Assembly (NCBI GenBank): GCA_964017195.1 | Contig: OZ024890.1 | Coordinates: 69,121,376-69,185,375 of the forward strand | Length of the DNA stretch: 64,000 nucleotides | Direction: 5' to 3' | Origin: Siderastrea radians | Taxonomy: Eukaryota; Cnidaria; Anthozoa; Scleractinia; Rhizangiidae | Shown: one piece after another, positions 35,401-46,970 of the stretch | How the letters are laid out: each line of letters opens with the position of its first letter | Position numbering within the stretch: position 1 is the first letter of the stretch | Position numbers and translations under genes: made by a program | Notes under the pieces: model-generated | Told to the model about the DNA's origin: nothing | The model's database searches: none | The model's input: only the letters and a program-made list of their open reading frames with translations

Positions 35401-37505
35401 TAGCACATAAATAATAAATAACTTATCCACCACACCCTTATTTACTGTGATTTGAAGACAAAAGGGAGATTGTCTAAAATTTATTTTTGAATTTGACAAG
35501 GCTCTTTAAAATTTTAAAAGGTATATGTCAAGTGTTTAAAAGTTCTCTTAAAATTTGTCTGCTTGAAGGGAATAAACAAGGTAATAAGGTAAAATGTGAT
35601 TTTTAGTCACTGATTTATCACCAAAAAATTACACACGTGCGTCAGGGTTGAAAATTGTTCAAATTATGTATATGACTGTAAACTTTGCGTCGTATTATGT
35701 CTGTGAACCACATTTTTGACAATAATCTTGAATGATAGGGTGCACTGGTTATTGTTGAGAATCGTTTTAACCACAATGGTCTTCTGCTGCTTTAAAGAAA
35801 ATGTATACTATTACATAATTAGGTTGCAGGTTGTCCTTAAAAGATCCCAGCTTACAAGCCCTTAGCAGGACACTAGTTTTTCACATATTTCCTTCCTCTT
35901 GTGTATTTTTTGGGGTGAATTTTGACAGTTTCTTAACATATGTTATGACCCAAAGCTTAAAAATCAAAATCTCTTTAATAGCTTGTTAGATGATGGACTG
36001 AATTTTCATGATTTTTCCCTCCTAGAAATTTACATGTTTTAGTAAATTATGTCATCACAACTTTCTTTTATCAATCAGCAGCTAATTAGCAGAACTGTAA
36101 TTCTCTGTCTTTATCAAGTAATTTTTTTGTGAGGTAAATTTGTGGATATACAAAAAATCAGAGACTGACTGCTACAATCTTAATGTACAGTTTCCTTGGC
36201 CAAGCAGTTTGGGGGAGATTTCTCTTGGATACTGGTAGCATTGAACAACTGTTCTATAATTTCCAGTCAATCACAAGTGTAAATATCCCTCCCCACTCAT
36301 TATCGCTGTTTGCACTATTTCTAATTACTTGTTATTTCCATTCAGAATTCTGTCCGACACAACCTCTCATTAAACAAGGCATTCTGCAAGCTCGAGAGAC
36401 CACAAGGAGCATCACAGAGGAAAGGATGTCTATGGTCACTCAAGCCAGAGAGGCGAGAACAGATGGACAAAGAAATCAGGAAGTGGAAGAAGAAGCATGC
36501 TGAGGCAATCAGAGCAAGCATGGCAAATCCAGGTGTGTGTTAAATTCGACAAAATTTCTAAGGCATTATTGAGCCCAAGGGGGGAGGGGGTGGGGAGAGC
36601 TACTTCCTTTTGTTAGCTATTGGTTTATTTTGCTCCAAAGGTATGTTGTTTTTTTTTTGGAGAGGTGGGGGGGGGGCATTAAATAAGGTGTGTTTTTCCT
36701 TCCTGGTCTGAAATAGTTAACAGAATATTTATGCCTTGACCAGAGAAAAACTCTGAAATGCCTCATGAAATTTAACATTATATATGGGCTGAAAAAGAGG
36801 ATGTGGTTTTCAGTTCTGGGATACACAGATCCCAATCCAAAATTCCAGAGAGCATCCTCCCTCCTCCCTACTTAGTGCATGATAATTTTCTTTTCCAAAT
36901 GCACAATTATTATAGCTTTTATGAGTGAGTTTTAATCCAGGCTTAATTAGTGAAAACAACCAACACCTGCAGGTGGAGGTCTATTCAGTGAGAAAGACTG
37001 TTCATGAGAAAATGTTCTCAATACAGGAATTGCTTATCAGCAACGGAAGATCGTGATTTCATGTACTGAGTATTTTTATTTTAACATTTAATTCTTAGAT
37101 GAGCTGTCCATATCAAGCGATGACTTAGACAATTCTCCCGAGCAAACAAAAATCCCATCTGAAAACTGTGAAGACATCGCTGCAGCTGATGCTGCCAAGG
37201 AACTCTTCGGCAATGACCTGATCCATGAAATTCAACAGAACGAAGTCCTGGATTGGGATGACATCATTTCACAAAGTACCGAGCTACCAATCGACCCAAC
37301 ACTTAGTACATGCACAACCTTGCCAATGTCGACACATCCATTAAATGGAATGCAAGGATGCGACCCTATTACCACTACAGTGGAAATGGAAAATTCAGCG
37401 CACTATTTTGTCAACAGTGATGGGCAAGATTTCGACATCCCCTTACCTTATGTGTCGCACTACTACAGCATGCAGGCTCCGCAACACATCAATGTGGGTT
37501 TTTGA
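32473..37505 (+). CDS. FoxN1/4: forkhead transcription factor of the FoxN1/4 group, 4 exons
   Basis: Nuclear DNA-binding transcription factor. Exons 32473-33062, 33165-33207, 36346-36532 and 37099-37505 join in phase to 408 codons plus stop. The forkhead domain spans about residues 165-255 over exons 1-3: [36 protein letters not shown], then recognition helix [11 protein letters not shown] and [29 protein letters not shown] and FPYFKTAP place it with FoxN1/FoxN4 rather than FoxN2/3. [17 protein letters not shown] after the domain also resembles FoxN4. The N-terminal 160 residues are Gln/Met-rich; the C-terminus is acidic ([22 protein letters not shown]), a plausible activation region. Position 36376-36396 reads NKAFCKLE where relatives usually have NKCFEKIE. 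The start is the first ATG pair (MMNSS). Confidence 0.92.
33208..36345 (+). other. large AT-rich second intron of FoxN1/4
   Basis: A 3.1-kb intron splits the forkhead domain between DGWK and NSVRHN in phase 0. The donor is aag/gtgagt and the acceptor ttcag/aattc. No transposon, RNA gene or extra exon was recognised inside. Confidence 0.7.
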
Positions 37506-39000
37506 TGAAACAGATTAATAATCTTAGCTAGGACAAAATGAGAAAATAATTTCTTTTAATGTACATGTACAGAGAATAGAAATGTCTTTGAGTCTTGTCA
37601 AATAACAATGAAGAGCCCTAAAATAAGCAAGGACAGTTGTTTTTTTATGAACTGCAGTGTGTTACAAATTACAACAGATATTTCAAGTTTCTTTAAGCAC
37701 ACATTTTCAATGGTTTTCTTTGGATGGTCCAAAATCTCTGACAAAGAACTCATGGATAACTTAAATTCTGTTGGCCACTGCACTGATTTTACTTCTTGAA
37801 CAACTGATGCACTTGTTACAGGGACTTATAAGTGAGCAATTACAGAAATATCATAGACTTGTTGAGATGTCCATACTCCAGCTAAAAACTCTTCATGCTG
37901 AGCTCTAGTGCTTTTAAATATTATTACACTATTAATAATATTACATATTTCATTCCCCTCAAATTTGTAATTATTTCTTAGGTTATTTGTTTTATAACTT
38001 ACTGTGGTTGGCAGTCAATAACTAGGTCACAAAAATTGTTGAAAGCAATTTTGCATGCTTTGTAAATGCAAATACAATATTGTAACATATAATTTCAAAG
38101 TTTTGCGTAATGTTTAGTTTTTACGGTCATGTCAAATGTTGGTTATTTCTTTATTTTTGGTGGCAGGTAATCTTTTTAAAGAACCAGTACTACTGTATTT
38201 TTGGCTGCAAATTTGTAAACTCAAAGTTTGCATTATTTTAATTCTGTAGCTGGTTTTGGTTGTGTTGTAAAAACAATGCACCTGTTTAAGTCAAAACATT
38301 TTGTTAGCACGCAGCTTTCTGGCAAACTCTGTTTTCTTTACTTGGTGACAAGTGAATAAACAATCTTTAATCCAGTCTAGTCAATTTTAACATCACCTTA
38401 TTAGCAAATTAACTAATTGTTGTAAATTTTCAAGATGTTTTGCCATAGGGTATTTAATTGTACTATGTTGTTGTATAGTTCCAACTTTCTTTACATCCCA
38501 AAAAGCCAGATTGAAAATAGTCATATCTCCATGTCATGGACACCAAAGATGTCCACGTCGCATGACCTGTTTTGAGTCGTCCTGCATTATAGGATCTTCA
38601 GTTAGTTTCAGAGCATCACATAAAAAACTTTCAAGTGACGTACCATTTGTAACATAATCACCCACTCCCAAAATAACTTATCAGTAAGTTATTGGATTCA
38701 CAATTTGTAAATATTAGATTATCAGCTAAATTAAGTTCTTTGTAGTCATTTGTTTGTTAATCTGTAGTATTCTTTTGAGTAGGGCATTATTTGTGTGGAT
38801 TCTTTAAGGCTGATTGTGTAAAAATAGAATCAGTCGATAAGTCACAGTAAAAAATAATGGTATTAATTTATAATGATAATATATGGTAAATGTACAAGTT
38901 GTAAATAAGATCATGCAGTAGTAAGCTATTACAGAATTAAAAATTGCTGGAGTATGTAGAACATTGTAAACAGATGTGTTCCACTACTGCCAATAAAGAA
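37506..39000 (+). other. FoxN1/4 3' untranslated region with candidate polyadenylation signal
   Basis: About 1.5 kb of AT-rich sequence follows the stop. The best polyadenylation signal is AATAAA at 38992-38997, followed by a T-rich stretch. No coding signal. Confidence 0.45.
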
Positions 39001-39536
39001 AACTTTAAGATCTTGAATTGTATTCCTTTGAATGTGCACATTCTACAGTATCTTGCAGTAGTCATGATAGAATCTTAACACTGGATTTTTAAACAGTTAA
39101 GGTTCTGAATGAAGTTGAACTGCTCATTGTAAATTCACTTGACTCAAATCAGTTTCCTGACCCACTCTATCATAATAATTAATTTTAATTCCCAAGAACT
39201 TGAACTTTCCTCAACTTGAACGGTTTTTTGTTCCCCTGATATGTTGTTGGTTCACGTTATGGCGATTTGCCTTTAACTTAAACCCATTCATTTCTTTTTT
39301 TCACTTGCCTGCACCAATCTTTAAAAGCCTGACTTTTGTATGTTGCAGAAAATCAAGACATTTCCCATCATCCCAGACATCCCAACTTATGAAACGCTAA
39401 TGAGGTGCATGTCCTCAATCATTTGGACTGGTTGGAGAAAATAAAATTTGGAAAATAGAAAGCATTTCCATTTGTCGACAAGTCCTAGATTTCTGTGAAG
39501 GCTGGCAACCATTCCTCACTAATGGAACTAACAATA

Positions 39537-39705
39537 GGCCATTTCCGAATTGTTTTGTGCCTCATTTTCAAAGCGAGGCCTCGTGCAAAACCTTTCATAT
39601 GAAAATGAGTTTTATCTGCATGTGAATGAAAACTCATTTTCATACGAAAGGCTATGCACCAAGACTCGCTTTGAAAAAGGGGTACAAGACAACTCGGAAA
39701 TGACC
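39537..39705. mobile_element. 169-bp foldback miniature element, TA flanks
   Basis: Almost the whole element is an inverted repeat: the ggccatttccga start and tcggaaatgacc end pair, and the inner words atgaaaatgagttttat / atgaaaactcattttcat pair. TA lies on both sides (39535-39536, 39706-39707), as for Tc1/mariner-type MITEs. Confidence 0.75.
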
Positions 39706-39773
39706 TATTAAATTACCAAAGCTCTGGGGTGTGTTCAAACAGTGAACCTATAAACCTGTTTTAAGCCTTGATA

Positions 39774-40514
39774 GCCTGTGTGCAGACGTCTCCTATTTCT
39801 TTTGATTCACACGGAAGCAAATCGTGTTCTAGTATCCTGCTGTTTTTAAGAATTCATGGAAAGTGCTCTAAGTGGTTGCCCGATGGTAGGCACTGTGTTA
39901 ATTTCAATTCCGATTGGCTGTCATCAAAAACACTCAGGAAATTTATGCAGCATAATTTCAGTGGGGCTTTCAATTGACAAATCAACAATTGAGATTGGGC
40001 GCTGTGTTTTTTGCCTATCTTGAAGCATAATAATAGAAATCTTGTTCAAGGTCACAGAGAATTTGTAATTTACAAGGAAATCCCTTTCTCTACAGTTTGG
40101 TATACATTCTAATTGCGTATATCGGTAAAGCATGTGTTGGAAAGCTACAGAAGTGACAAAGATTTTATAATAACTTGTGAAAAATCCAGAAGGAACATTT
40201 GCAGTGACCACAGTTTAAAACCTTTCAAGGCGCACAGGACTAACAGTAACAGAAAATAGGTCCAAATGCTTGGAAAGTCTGGTGTGGAAATATCAGCTTC
40301 TCTTGAGTAGCCATTTTTTTGGATGAATCATTCCTGTTTGCCCTACAGCATCAGTTCGCTGTTCACATGAATATAACTTATGTAAAATATAAAACCTAGA
40401 ACAGCATAAATTCTAGAAAAACAGCAGGGTACTGGAACACGATTAGCGACGCCATAATGCAGACATCCCTTTTCCGCGTGAAGCAAAGGAAATAGGAGAC
40501 TTCTACATGCAGGC
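39774..40514. mobile_element. TIR element with 8-9-bp target duplication
   Basis: Arms starting (ta)gcctg..gcagacgtctcctattt on the left match the right end inverted for about 80-100 bp, including cgtgttc, agta, cctgctgttttt and gaa words. Flanks AAGCCTTGA and AAGCCTTCA differ at one base and read as an 8-9-bp duplication, in the hAT/MULE range. No transposase frame. Confidence 0.65.
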
Positions 40515-41552
40515 TAAGCCTTCAAAATGTTTTACAAAACTAACAAAAATGTACATGCCAAGACTTGATGCTGGGAACATCTGGGAAGATAAAATTTAGA
40601 ATAATTCTAAATTATTGTCTGGAATTTTCCCAACTTGTATTGAAAACAAGGCTTTATGATGGTAATCAATAAACAAAAGAAAGAAAAGAAAGAGGCAAAT
40701 TGAAATAATCACTAAAAATCATGGATGTAAGAATACCAATGATAATACCAGTGCTACAAGATAAAAAGTTTTAATGATGACCTTGACCAAAAATTATCAT
40801 TAGGAAGATCACGTATTTTACATTATGATATGAATGGCAATCACCACAAAAAATTATTTGACATCTTAACTATGTTTCCATCAAGTGCTAATATAATGAT
40901 CTAAGCCTACAACTTAACATGTAAGAAAACTGCAGGGGTGACACAAAAATAATGTTTCCAAAAAATTCTACTTGAATACCAGTACCAGAGAAGGAATGAA
41001 ACTAAAAGGATTTTAGAAGGGTAAATCAACTTGAAGTGAGAAATGCTATGTTTAATCAAACCAAGTGCCAGAATCATCATTGGAATAAATTATTTCAAGA
41101 TAAGAAAGTACAAAAATGGACACAAAAACCTTACTCAACATTTAAGACAAGCTATGTGTGTGTGTGTGTGTTTTATTTTTTTGTTTTACCATTTCCTGTC
41201 AAGCCTTGCTGAAGTTCTGGTTTGTATAACTTTTAAGAGACCATAACGTTATACCCATCTTAACAGTTCAGTTTATAATTTAAATGATATGCTTTAAAAT
41301 TCAAGTGAGCTTAAGTGAGCTCAATGTCCTCAATTTTGTAAAAAAGGATAAGTTTTTATGGTTGCTGCTCGCCCAAGATACTAAAATAAATTTCTCCACA
41401 AACATAGTTTTTCCTTAATAAGTATCACAACCTACCCATTTGTTTTTCCCAGTCATACAAAAAAAGATAATTGCACAATGTTTGTGTAATTGTTCATGCT
41501 TTTATCATTCACAACAGAACAGGTTTGGTTACAAAATAATACTTGAAAGCTT
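40515..41552. other. AT-rich intergenic DNA
   Basis: No gene was recognised. A (TG)n microsatellite lies at about 41154-41171. Confidence 0.4.
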
Positions 41553-41662
41553 TCTGGTACTTTTTGTTTGTTTTTGAAACTTTAAACATTATAATCAGCC
41601 AAGTAAATTTACTTGGCTGATTATAGTGTTTAAAGTTTCAAAAACAAACAAAAAGTACCAGA
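41553..41662. repeat. 110-bp near-perfect palindrome without spacer
   Basis: Arms 41553-41607 and 41608-41662 are reverse complements with a single mismatch; the centre is aagtaaa/tttactt. It contains gtactttttgtttg and its complement. No TIR family was recognised. Confidence 0.9.
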
Positions 41663-42123
41663 GCAAACAACTGTTTGTCTACTTGAATGACAAGTGAAAT
41701 TCTTGTCTACTTCCAAACAAAATAACCTGGTTTGGGATAGACAATCAACTACAAAATATCCTGTTTAAGACACTAAACAAGTTATTCAATTGTTGAGGTA
41801 TTATAGGGGCAAAGTTATTACAATCATGATTTCACTGTAAATTGATAATATAACAACAAAAAGCAAAAATCACTTAAGAGTTTATTCTGCATAATTAGCT
41901 CCAAACTGTGTTAAAAATATCTGAGTGTACTTATGTGAAGCTTTTTTGTTTTGAACAATAAAAACAGATTTGTAAAGTTATACATTAAATGTATACATGT
42001 AGTAGAGAGTGAACCATACTGAATAGTCCTAACTCATTGCAGATTATTTTAAACTTGCTGAAGTGAGCATGAAAATATAATTTACAAAAAAAATGAATTC
42101 AATAAATACTTCATTTTCCAAAT

Positions 42124-42381
42124 GTTGCAAATTTTATTTGAAATTAGTATAGTGGAAATTATCTTGTTGTTCTTGTTGTTAAACTGGGAATAAAATTTGC
42201 TAATTCACCTCCACGCAAAGCAACGGACACCTCGTGCGAGGTTTTTCCCAAAATATACGTTGCAAATTTTATTTGAAATTAGTATAGTGGAAATTATCTT
42301 GTTGTTCTTGTTGTTAAACTGGGAATAAAATTTGCTAATTCACCTCCACGCAAAGCAGCGGACACCTCGTGCGAGTTTTTC
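42124..42381. repeat. 135-bp direct tandem duplication
   Basis: The unit gttgcaaattttatttgaaa.. starts at 42124 and again at 42259, with near-identical sequence for about 120 bp. One substitution (caacgg/cagcgg) and small differences at the end indicate a recent duplication. Confidence 0.9.
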
Positions 42382-42706
42382 CCCATTTATCAGAAAGAAA
42401 AATAAGTTTTGGGTGTTGGCTACATATTCACTTGTGCGGTATAGACTTAAACAATAATTATTTTATTACATTATATCAAATAGCTTAAAACTTTTGCAAA
42501 TTCCTAGGAAATATGTAGCCTAAAGATTTTCTAAAGAAAGTGTGAAAAAGAAACAAAGAGAAACAAACAAAATATTATAATTATAACAAGGAAAGATTAA
42601 CTTAAAACTTGAGAGATACAGAACAATATTTTATAAAAAGTCCAACAAACACAGTCCAGAAACTATCAAATCTGATGACAGTGGCAGGCAACAAACCACA
42701 AACTGT

Positions 42707-45352
42707 TCAAATTCTCTGATTAGTGCTACCAGTGCCAAAGAAATTCTTTACTATTAGAACCTGACATATACCCACTCCAATAAGAGCAATGCTTTGTATA
42801 AGAGACCACCAGAAGACCCGGCTTGAACTTCTACTGACCACAAAATGGTTTTTATAATTCTTCTTTGTCAAGTAGTTCTGGTATTGCTGGGCTTTCTCAA
42901 GCTGGTCTTTGATATTTTCAAGTGTATTCTGTTAGAGAAAAAGAAAAAAAATGAAGAGAATTAACACAATACTTTGTGAAGCTGCTTTGTTTTATTGGCA
43001 AGTGGGTCAATCTTTTAAATTGAAGGCCACAGGTTCATTCCTGGTATCTGCTATCATGTGCTTCATCTGACCTCTTCTTGTCATTTGTCAGGGGGGTGGG
43101 GGGTGGGGGTAGTAATACTACTTCCCAGTTGATTCTTACCACAGAAAAAATGTCGTGAACTATAGAAGCTGTTCTCAATAAAGATAACTTCACAATTTTC
43201 CCTTCAATGAGGAGGTGCATTTAACTTGTGCCATTCTCTCTAACTTGTCTTAAAAGAGTGGGACTACAGATCTTAACATCAGATTCTCAAGGGAAGCAGC
43301 AAAACAGTGCTCCATTTTTGTCTTGTCCAAACTGTGTGCATGATTTGCTAGGTAAAATGGACCAGTAAGGAACAAAAATAGTTTCATTAGACGACAACAG
43401 GCAGCAGAGTTCTGGTGCCTATTTAAAGGCATACAGCTGCCTATCCTGCCTTGATTTTTTCTTATAAATGATTAGAAAAAAAGTCAGATAGATGCCTTCT
43501 TTGTTTGTAGCTCTGACATCTTCATCAAAACTGATAACAAACTCTCTGTAAACAGAGTCCAGCATAGACAAAACAAAAATGGGACAATAATTCTCTGCTA
43601 AATTCAATGCTGCATACAAGCAACAAACCAAAACATGTTACAAAATTCTTGTGATTTACTTAATGTAATAAACAAACTTTTAAAAGCATAAGACATGTGA
43701 GCTGGTTATACTCTTTCCCTTTTGGCAGGCATGACTTAGGTAAGGTACATACCCTTAGGCTCTCAATTTGCAAATCTTTGTTTTCCAAGTCAGAGTCTCC
43801 TAGATCCGTGAGCCAGGTATCAACCCCATCATTATCATCAAGTCCTAAGTCCACGTAAACTACTTTCTCTGCCAGTGTACTGAATGAGTTATCAAAACAG
43901 AACGAGTACACACCACTATCGGGTGCAGTAAGTGAATGAACTTCATCTGATCTCTTCTCGTCATTCACAAGCACTGCTCCAGTAGCAGAAACTACTTGAA
44001 AGCTTATGTCCATTTCTCCACCTCCTTCAACTACCTGCAGTTCAAGACAAGGAAAGTCATTTAATAAAAAGATTGAATTATCCAGATCTATAAAGAATGT
44101 TCACGATCTTCAATGTTCCACTGCTTTTACTATTTCCAGGCAGCAGCCTTGTCATTCATTGTTCTCGTCAATGTTTGAATACCACATCACTTGCTTAACA
44201 TTTGATTTACCCTTAGAGGACCTCAGTGTTGTTTTGATAGCTTTGACTGATGCTTTCCAGTTTGTAAGCCATATTTGTTAGCTCAGTCCACAAAATGAGT
44301 ACTTTTGATGAAGTTTTCTTCAAGACAGAGAATGACCATTTCAAGACCTGAAATCTAAGTTGATTGCTACGGGTGTTTATCATTTGCACATTCCTCCAAA
44401 ACCAAAAGAATGACAAATAGTATTACCGGTGCATTTTTACCAAATCAATCCAGCCACTATTTGCAGTAATCATGAATATAACACTCCATTGTTCAAGAAC
44501 TAACTAACTAAAATGATCCGAAACAAATAACCTAGAATAACCTAAAATGAATAAGACCGCCCCCTCCTTATCAAATAAGCCCCCCACTCTCTATTAAGTC
44601 CCCCCAGCTCTCAAACGCCAAAGGGGGCTTAAAAGAGGATTTGTGGTAACTTGGAAAAAACTGTCAGACCATACCGATTTCTTATCTGGTCAAAATTGCT
44701 CCTGGACTGACAAATGATTTGATCAGAGAAAAAATTATCCGCAGGCTTGAAAAGAAACCATTTTGATTACGAGAGAATAATCTGATTGAGAGGGAATTAT
44801 AGCACTAAAAAGAAAAGAAAGTACTTAACTACTGGAAATATATTTTCATCACCACTGCTACCAATATAGCACAAAAGAAATTTCTCACCAAGCTGTCAGT
44901 TGCTTAGCAAATCCAACTGGAAATATAATTCTCAGTAGTAGTTGAGTCTTAGATGAAGTTTCTTAATTTGATTTAAACGTGACGTTGAAATATACGATAG
45001 TAAAATTCCTTGGGGGCCAAATGTAGGTAAATGAACGGTTTGAGGAGTTAAGCTATTGACTTATTGTATTCAATTTTCCACAAACGTCCGTACAGCGGAA
45101 CGTGAGTAAACTCTTATCTTTACTTTCAGCAGCTGCAATTATCTAGCGATCCAAACGTTTAAATACTTTTTAGCATATTACCTGGTATTCTATTTCCAAA
45201 GTTCCATTCGCATCGACGTTATCATAAAAGCAGTTCACTTTTCCAGCTTCCACTACTGTAGTAAAGCCATTAGTCATCGCAGAGGACGCATCTGGCAGCA
45301 AAAAGAGCCATTGTACAAATGCGAGGCAGACAACCTTGACTGTCGAACGCAT
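42707..45352 (-). CDS. p24-family cargo receptor (TMED1/5-like), 3 exons
   Basis: Type I membrane protein of the ER-Golgi p24 complex, which acts in COPII/COPI vesicle transport and cargo selection. Exons 45182-45352, 43753-44034 and 42707-42928 join in phase to 224 aa, the family length. Residues 1-25 form a signal peptide (MRSTVKVVCLAFVQWLFLL). The GOLD domain has the paired cysteines in KVNCFYDN and YSFCFDNSFS, with LEIEYQV and the family motif NDEKRSDEVHSL. The luminal coiled coil follows (IESLR to LEKAQQYQ), then a transmembrane helix (about 185-207, SLIQSIALIGVGICQVLIV) and a short cytosolic tail with FF but no terminal KKxx. FCFDNSFSTLAEK fits the gamma (TMED1/5/7) group best. The ATG at 45352 is the first in frame; the upstream in-frame codon is TTG. 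Confidence 0.9.
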
Positions 45353-46126
45353 CACACCAGAAAAAAGACGATCAAACAAACTTCAATTAATTTTACAAGT
45401 GGGTAAAAATTGACAAGCAATTAGTAGACAGTTCAGCTTTACACAGCGGTTCACGTATTGTCCAAACTAATTTCCCACTCTGCATAATACCGCAATCTAC
45501 GTGTCCGCATCCCTGCAGACGATACTATCCTTCCCAAGATTCTCTGCATACCTGTTGCTTTTTGCGGGTATCTGCGGGATGCGGGTACACGCCCGTGTTA
45601 CTCAAGAAGTCTTGTCCACCGATCTGATCTGGCATTTTGACTTCGTTTCCGGGTTTGGCAGTTGTTTTCAAATATGCTTTGGGTGGGCATGCAGGAAAAA
45701 TTGGGCGATTGTGTGACACGCCATTTTGTCGACAATGTTGTCTTTGTTGATGTCCGTCATTATGCAAAGCCCTTGTTGAAATTATTTGAACTAGATGATA
45801 AAAATAAATTAATAACTAAAGAAAAAAAAAGAGAGATCGAAAATTCGAAGGAAAAGAAAAGGAAAAAAAAAAGGAAAGAAAAAGAAAAAACAGGTGCAAT
45901 GCAATCCGAGCAGCCTTGTACAATTTTTTTACTACTACTATATGGTTAATATCGTACTAGTGTTAGCTGACTATGAGAACTCTCAGAGATGGCCGAGAGA
46001 CTGACTGAAACAAGTGCAAGCAAGCGTGTGCGAAGCGGAAAATTGACATCTGCCAATTAGTCACCTGGGTAACTTTCGTGCAAACCTCTGCCATCTCAGA
46101 GGGAAGCGAAGCACTGTGTTCTAGTT

Positions 46127-46128
<2 letters not shown>
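45353..46128. other. upstream region of the TMED gene; no other gene
   Basis: A GC-richer patch at about 45490-45660 may contain the TMED promoter. A lysine-rich open frame at 45662-45949 is caused by A-rich low complexity (about 45810-45890). Confidence 0.4.
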
Positions 46129-46157
<29 letters not shown>

Positions 46158-46970
46158 TTTATTAAGAATTACATCGCAGCCACCAGGCTGAATTACGTAA
46201 TTATTTACAAGTCAATAAAAACGATCTATAAGACTACGATAATATTAATAGACATAATCTAATTTTAAAAGGATAATAATAACAATGTTTCTAACCATAA
46301 ATTATAAATATTGAAAAAAAAGAACTATATACATAACCATTAAAATATATCACTATAGTACAAAGCTTTAAAAAGGTATAAAATGTAGTAGGCATCTACA
46401 ACGTTGCCTGTGCCGCGCAAAACGGTATGAATGATTTGAGATACCTTTTGGTATTGATCTGAGGAAGCTGATATTTTCTAGCTGTTCTAAAATTGTAGCA
46501 GGACGTATTAGGTTCCGGTAAAAGGTGGCGAAGTTTGTGTTGACTATCTTCCTCTATTTTGCTAAACAGCTTCATACACAGTTCCTCTCTCCTCGCACAA
46601 AGGGTTGTTAGCCGTGCGCTCTCTAATGCTTCATTATAGTGTAGATCTGGGAAGATGATTCTCAGGGCACGTTTTTGGATCCTCTCGATATCATCGGACA
46701 AATACTGTGGTAGGTTTGAGTGGAAAGTCTAGCAAGCGTATTCTAAGATGGACCTTATACATTTGCAATAAAACTGGATTAAAGATTTCACATCTAGATC
46801 AGCGCGCTTAAGCAGCCTTAATAAATAAAGACGCTTGGAAGCTTTTAATACTATGTTGTTAACATGCGCATTCCATTTGAGATCGTCAGTTACTGTTACA
46901 CCTAGTATTTTTGCTGAGGTTACAAGCTCAAAAAATTGCTCATTTGCTATCACAAGGTCTACATCCCTCT
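46129..46970 (-). pseudogene. LINE fragment (C-terminal RT region) with (TATC)n tail
   Basis: Minus-strand translation gives the post-catalytic region of a non-LTR retrotransposon RT: SAKILGVTVTDDLKWNAHV, then CKCIRSILEYAC, an in-frame TAG at about 46730, and DIERIQKRALRIIFPD followed by ARREELCMKLF, stopping at 46396. The 5' end is lost at about 46970. The 3' end abuts a (GATA)n/(TATC)n microsatellite at 46129-46157, a typical LINE tail. Confidence 0.75.

Noticed and set aside
41154..41171. (TG)n tract
   Set aside because: Ordinary short microsatellite.
45662..45949. Lysine-rich plus-strand frame
   Set aside because: Explained by an A-rich low-complexity tract.
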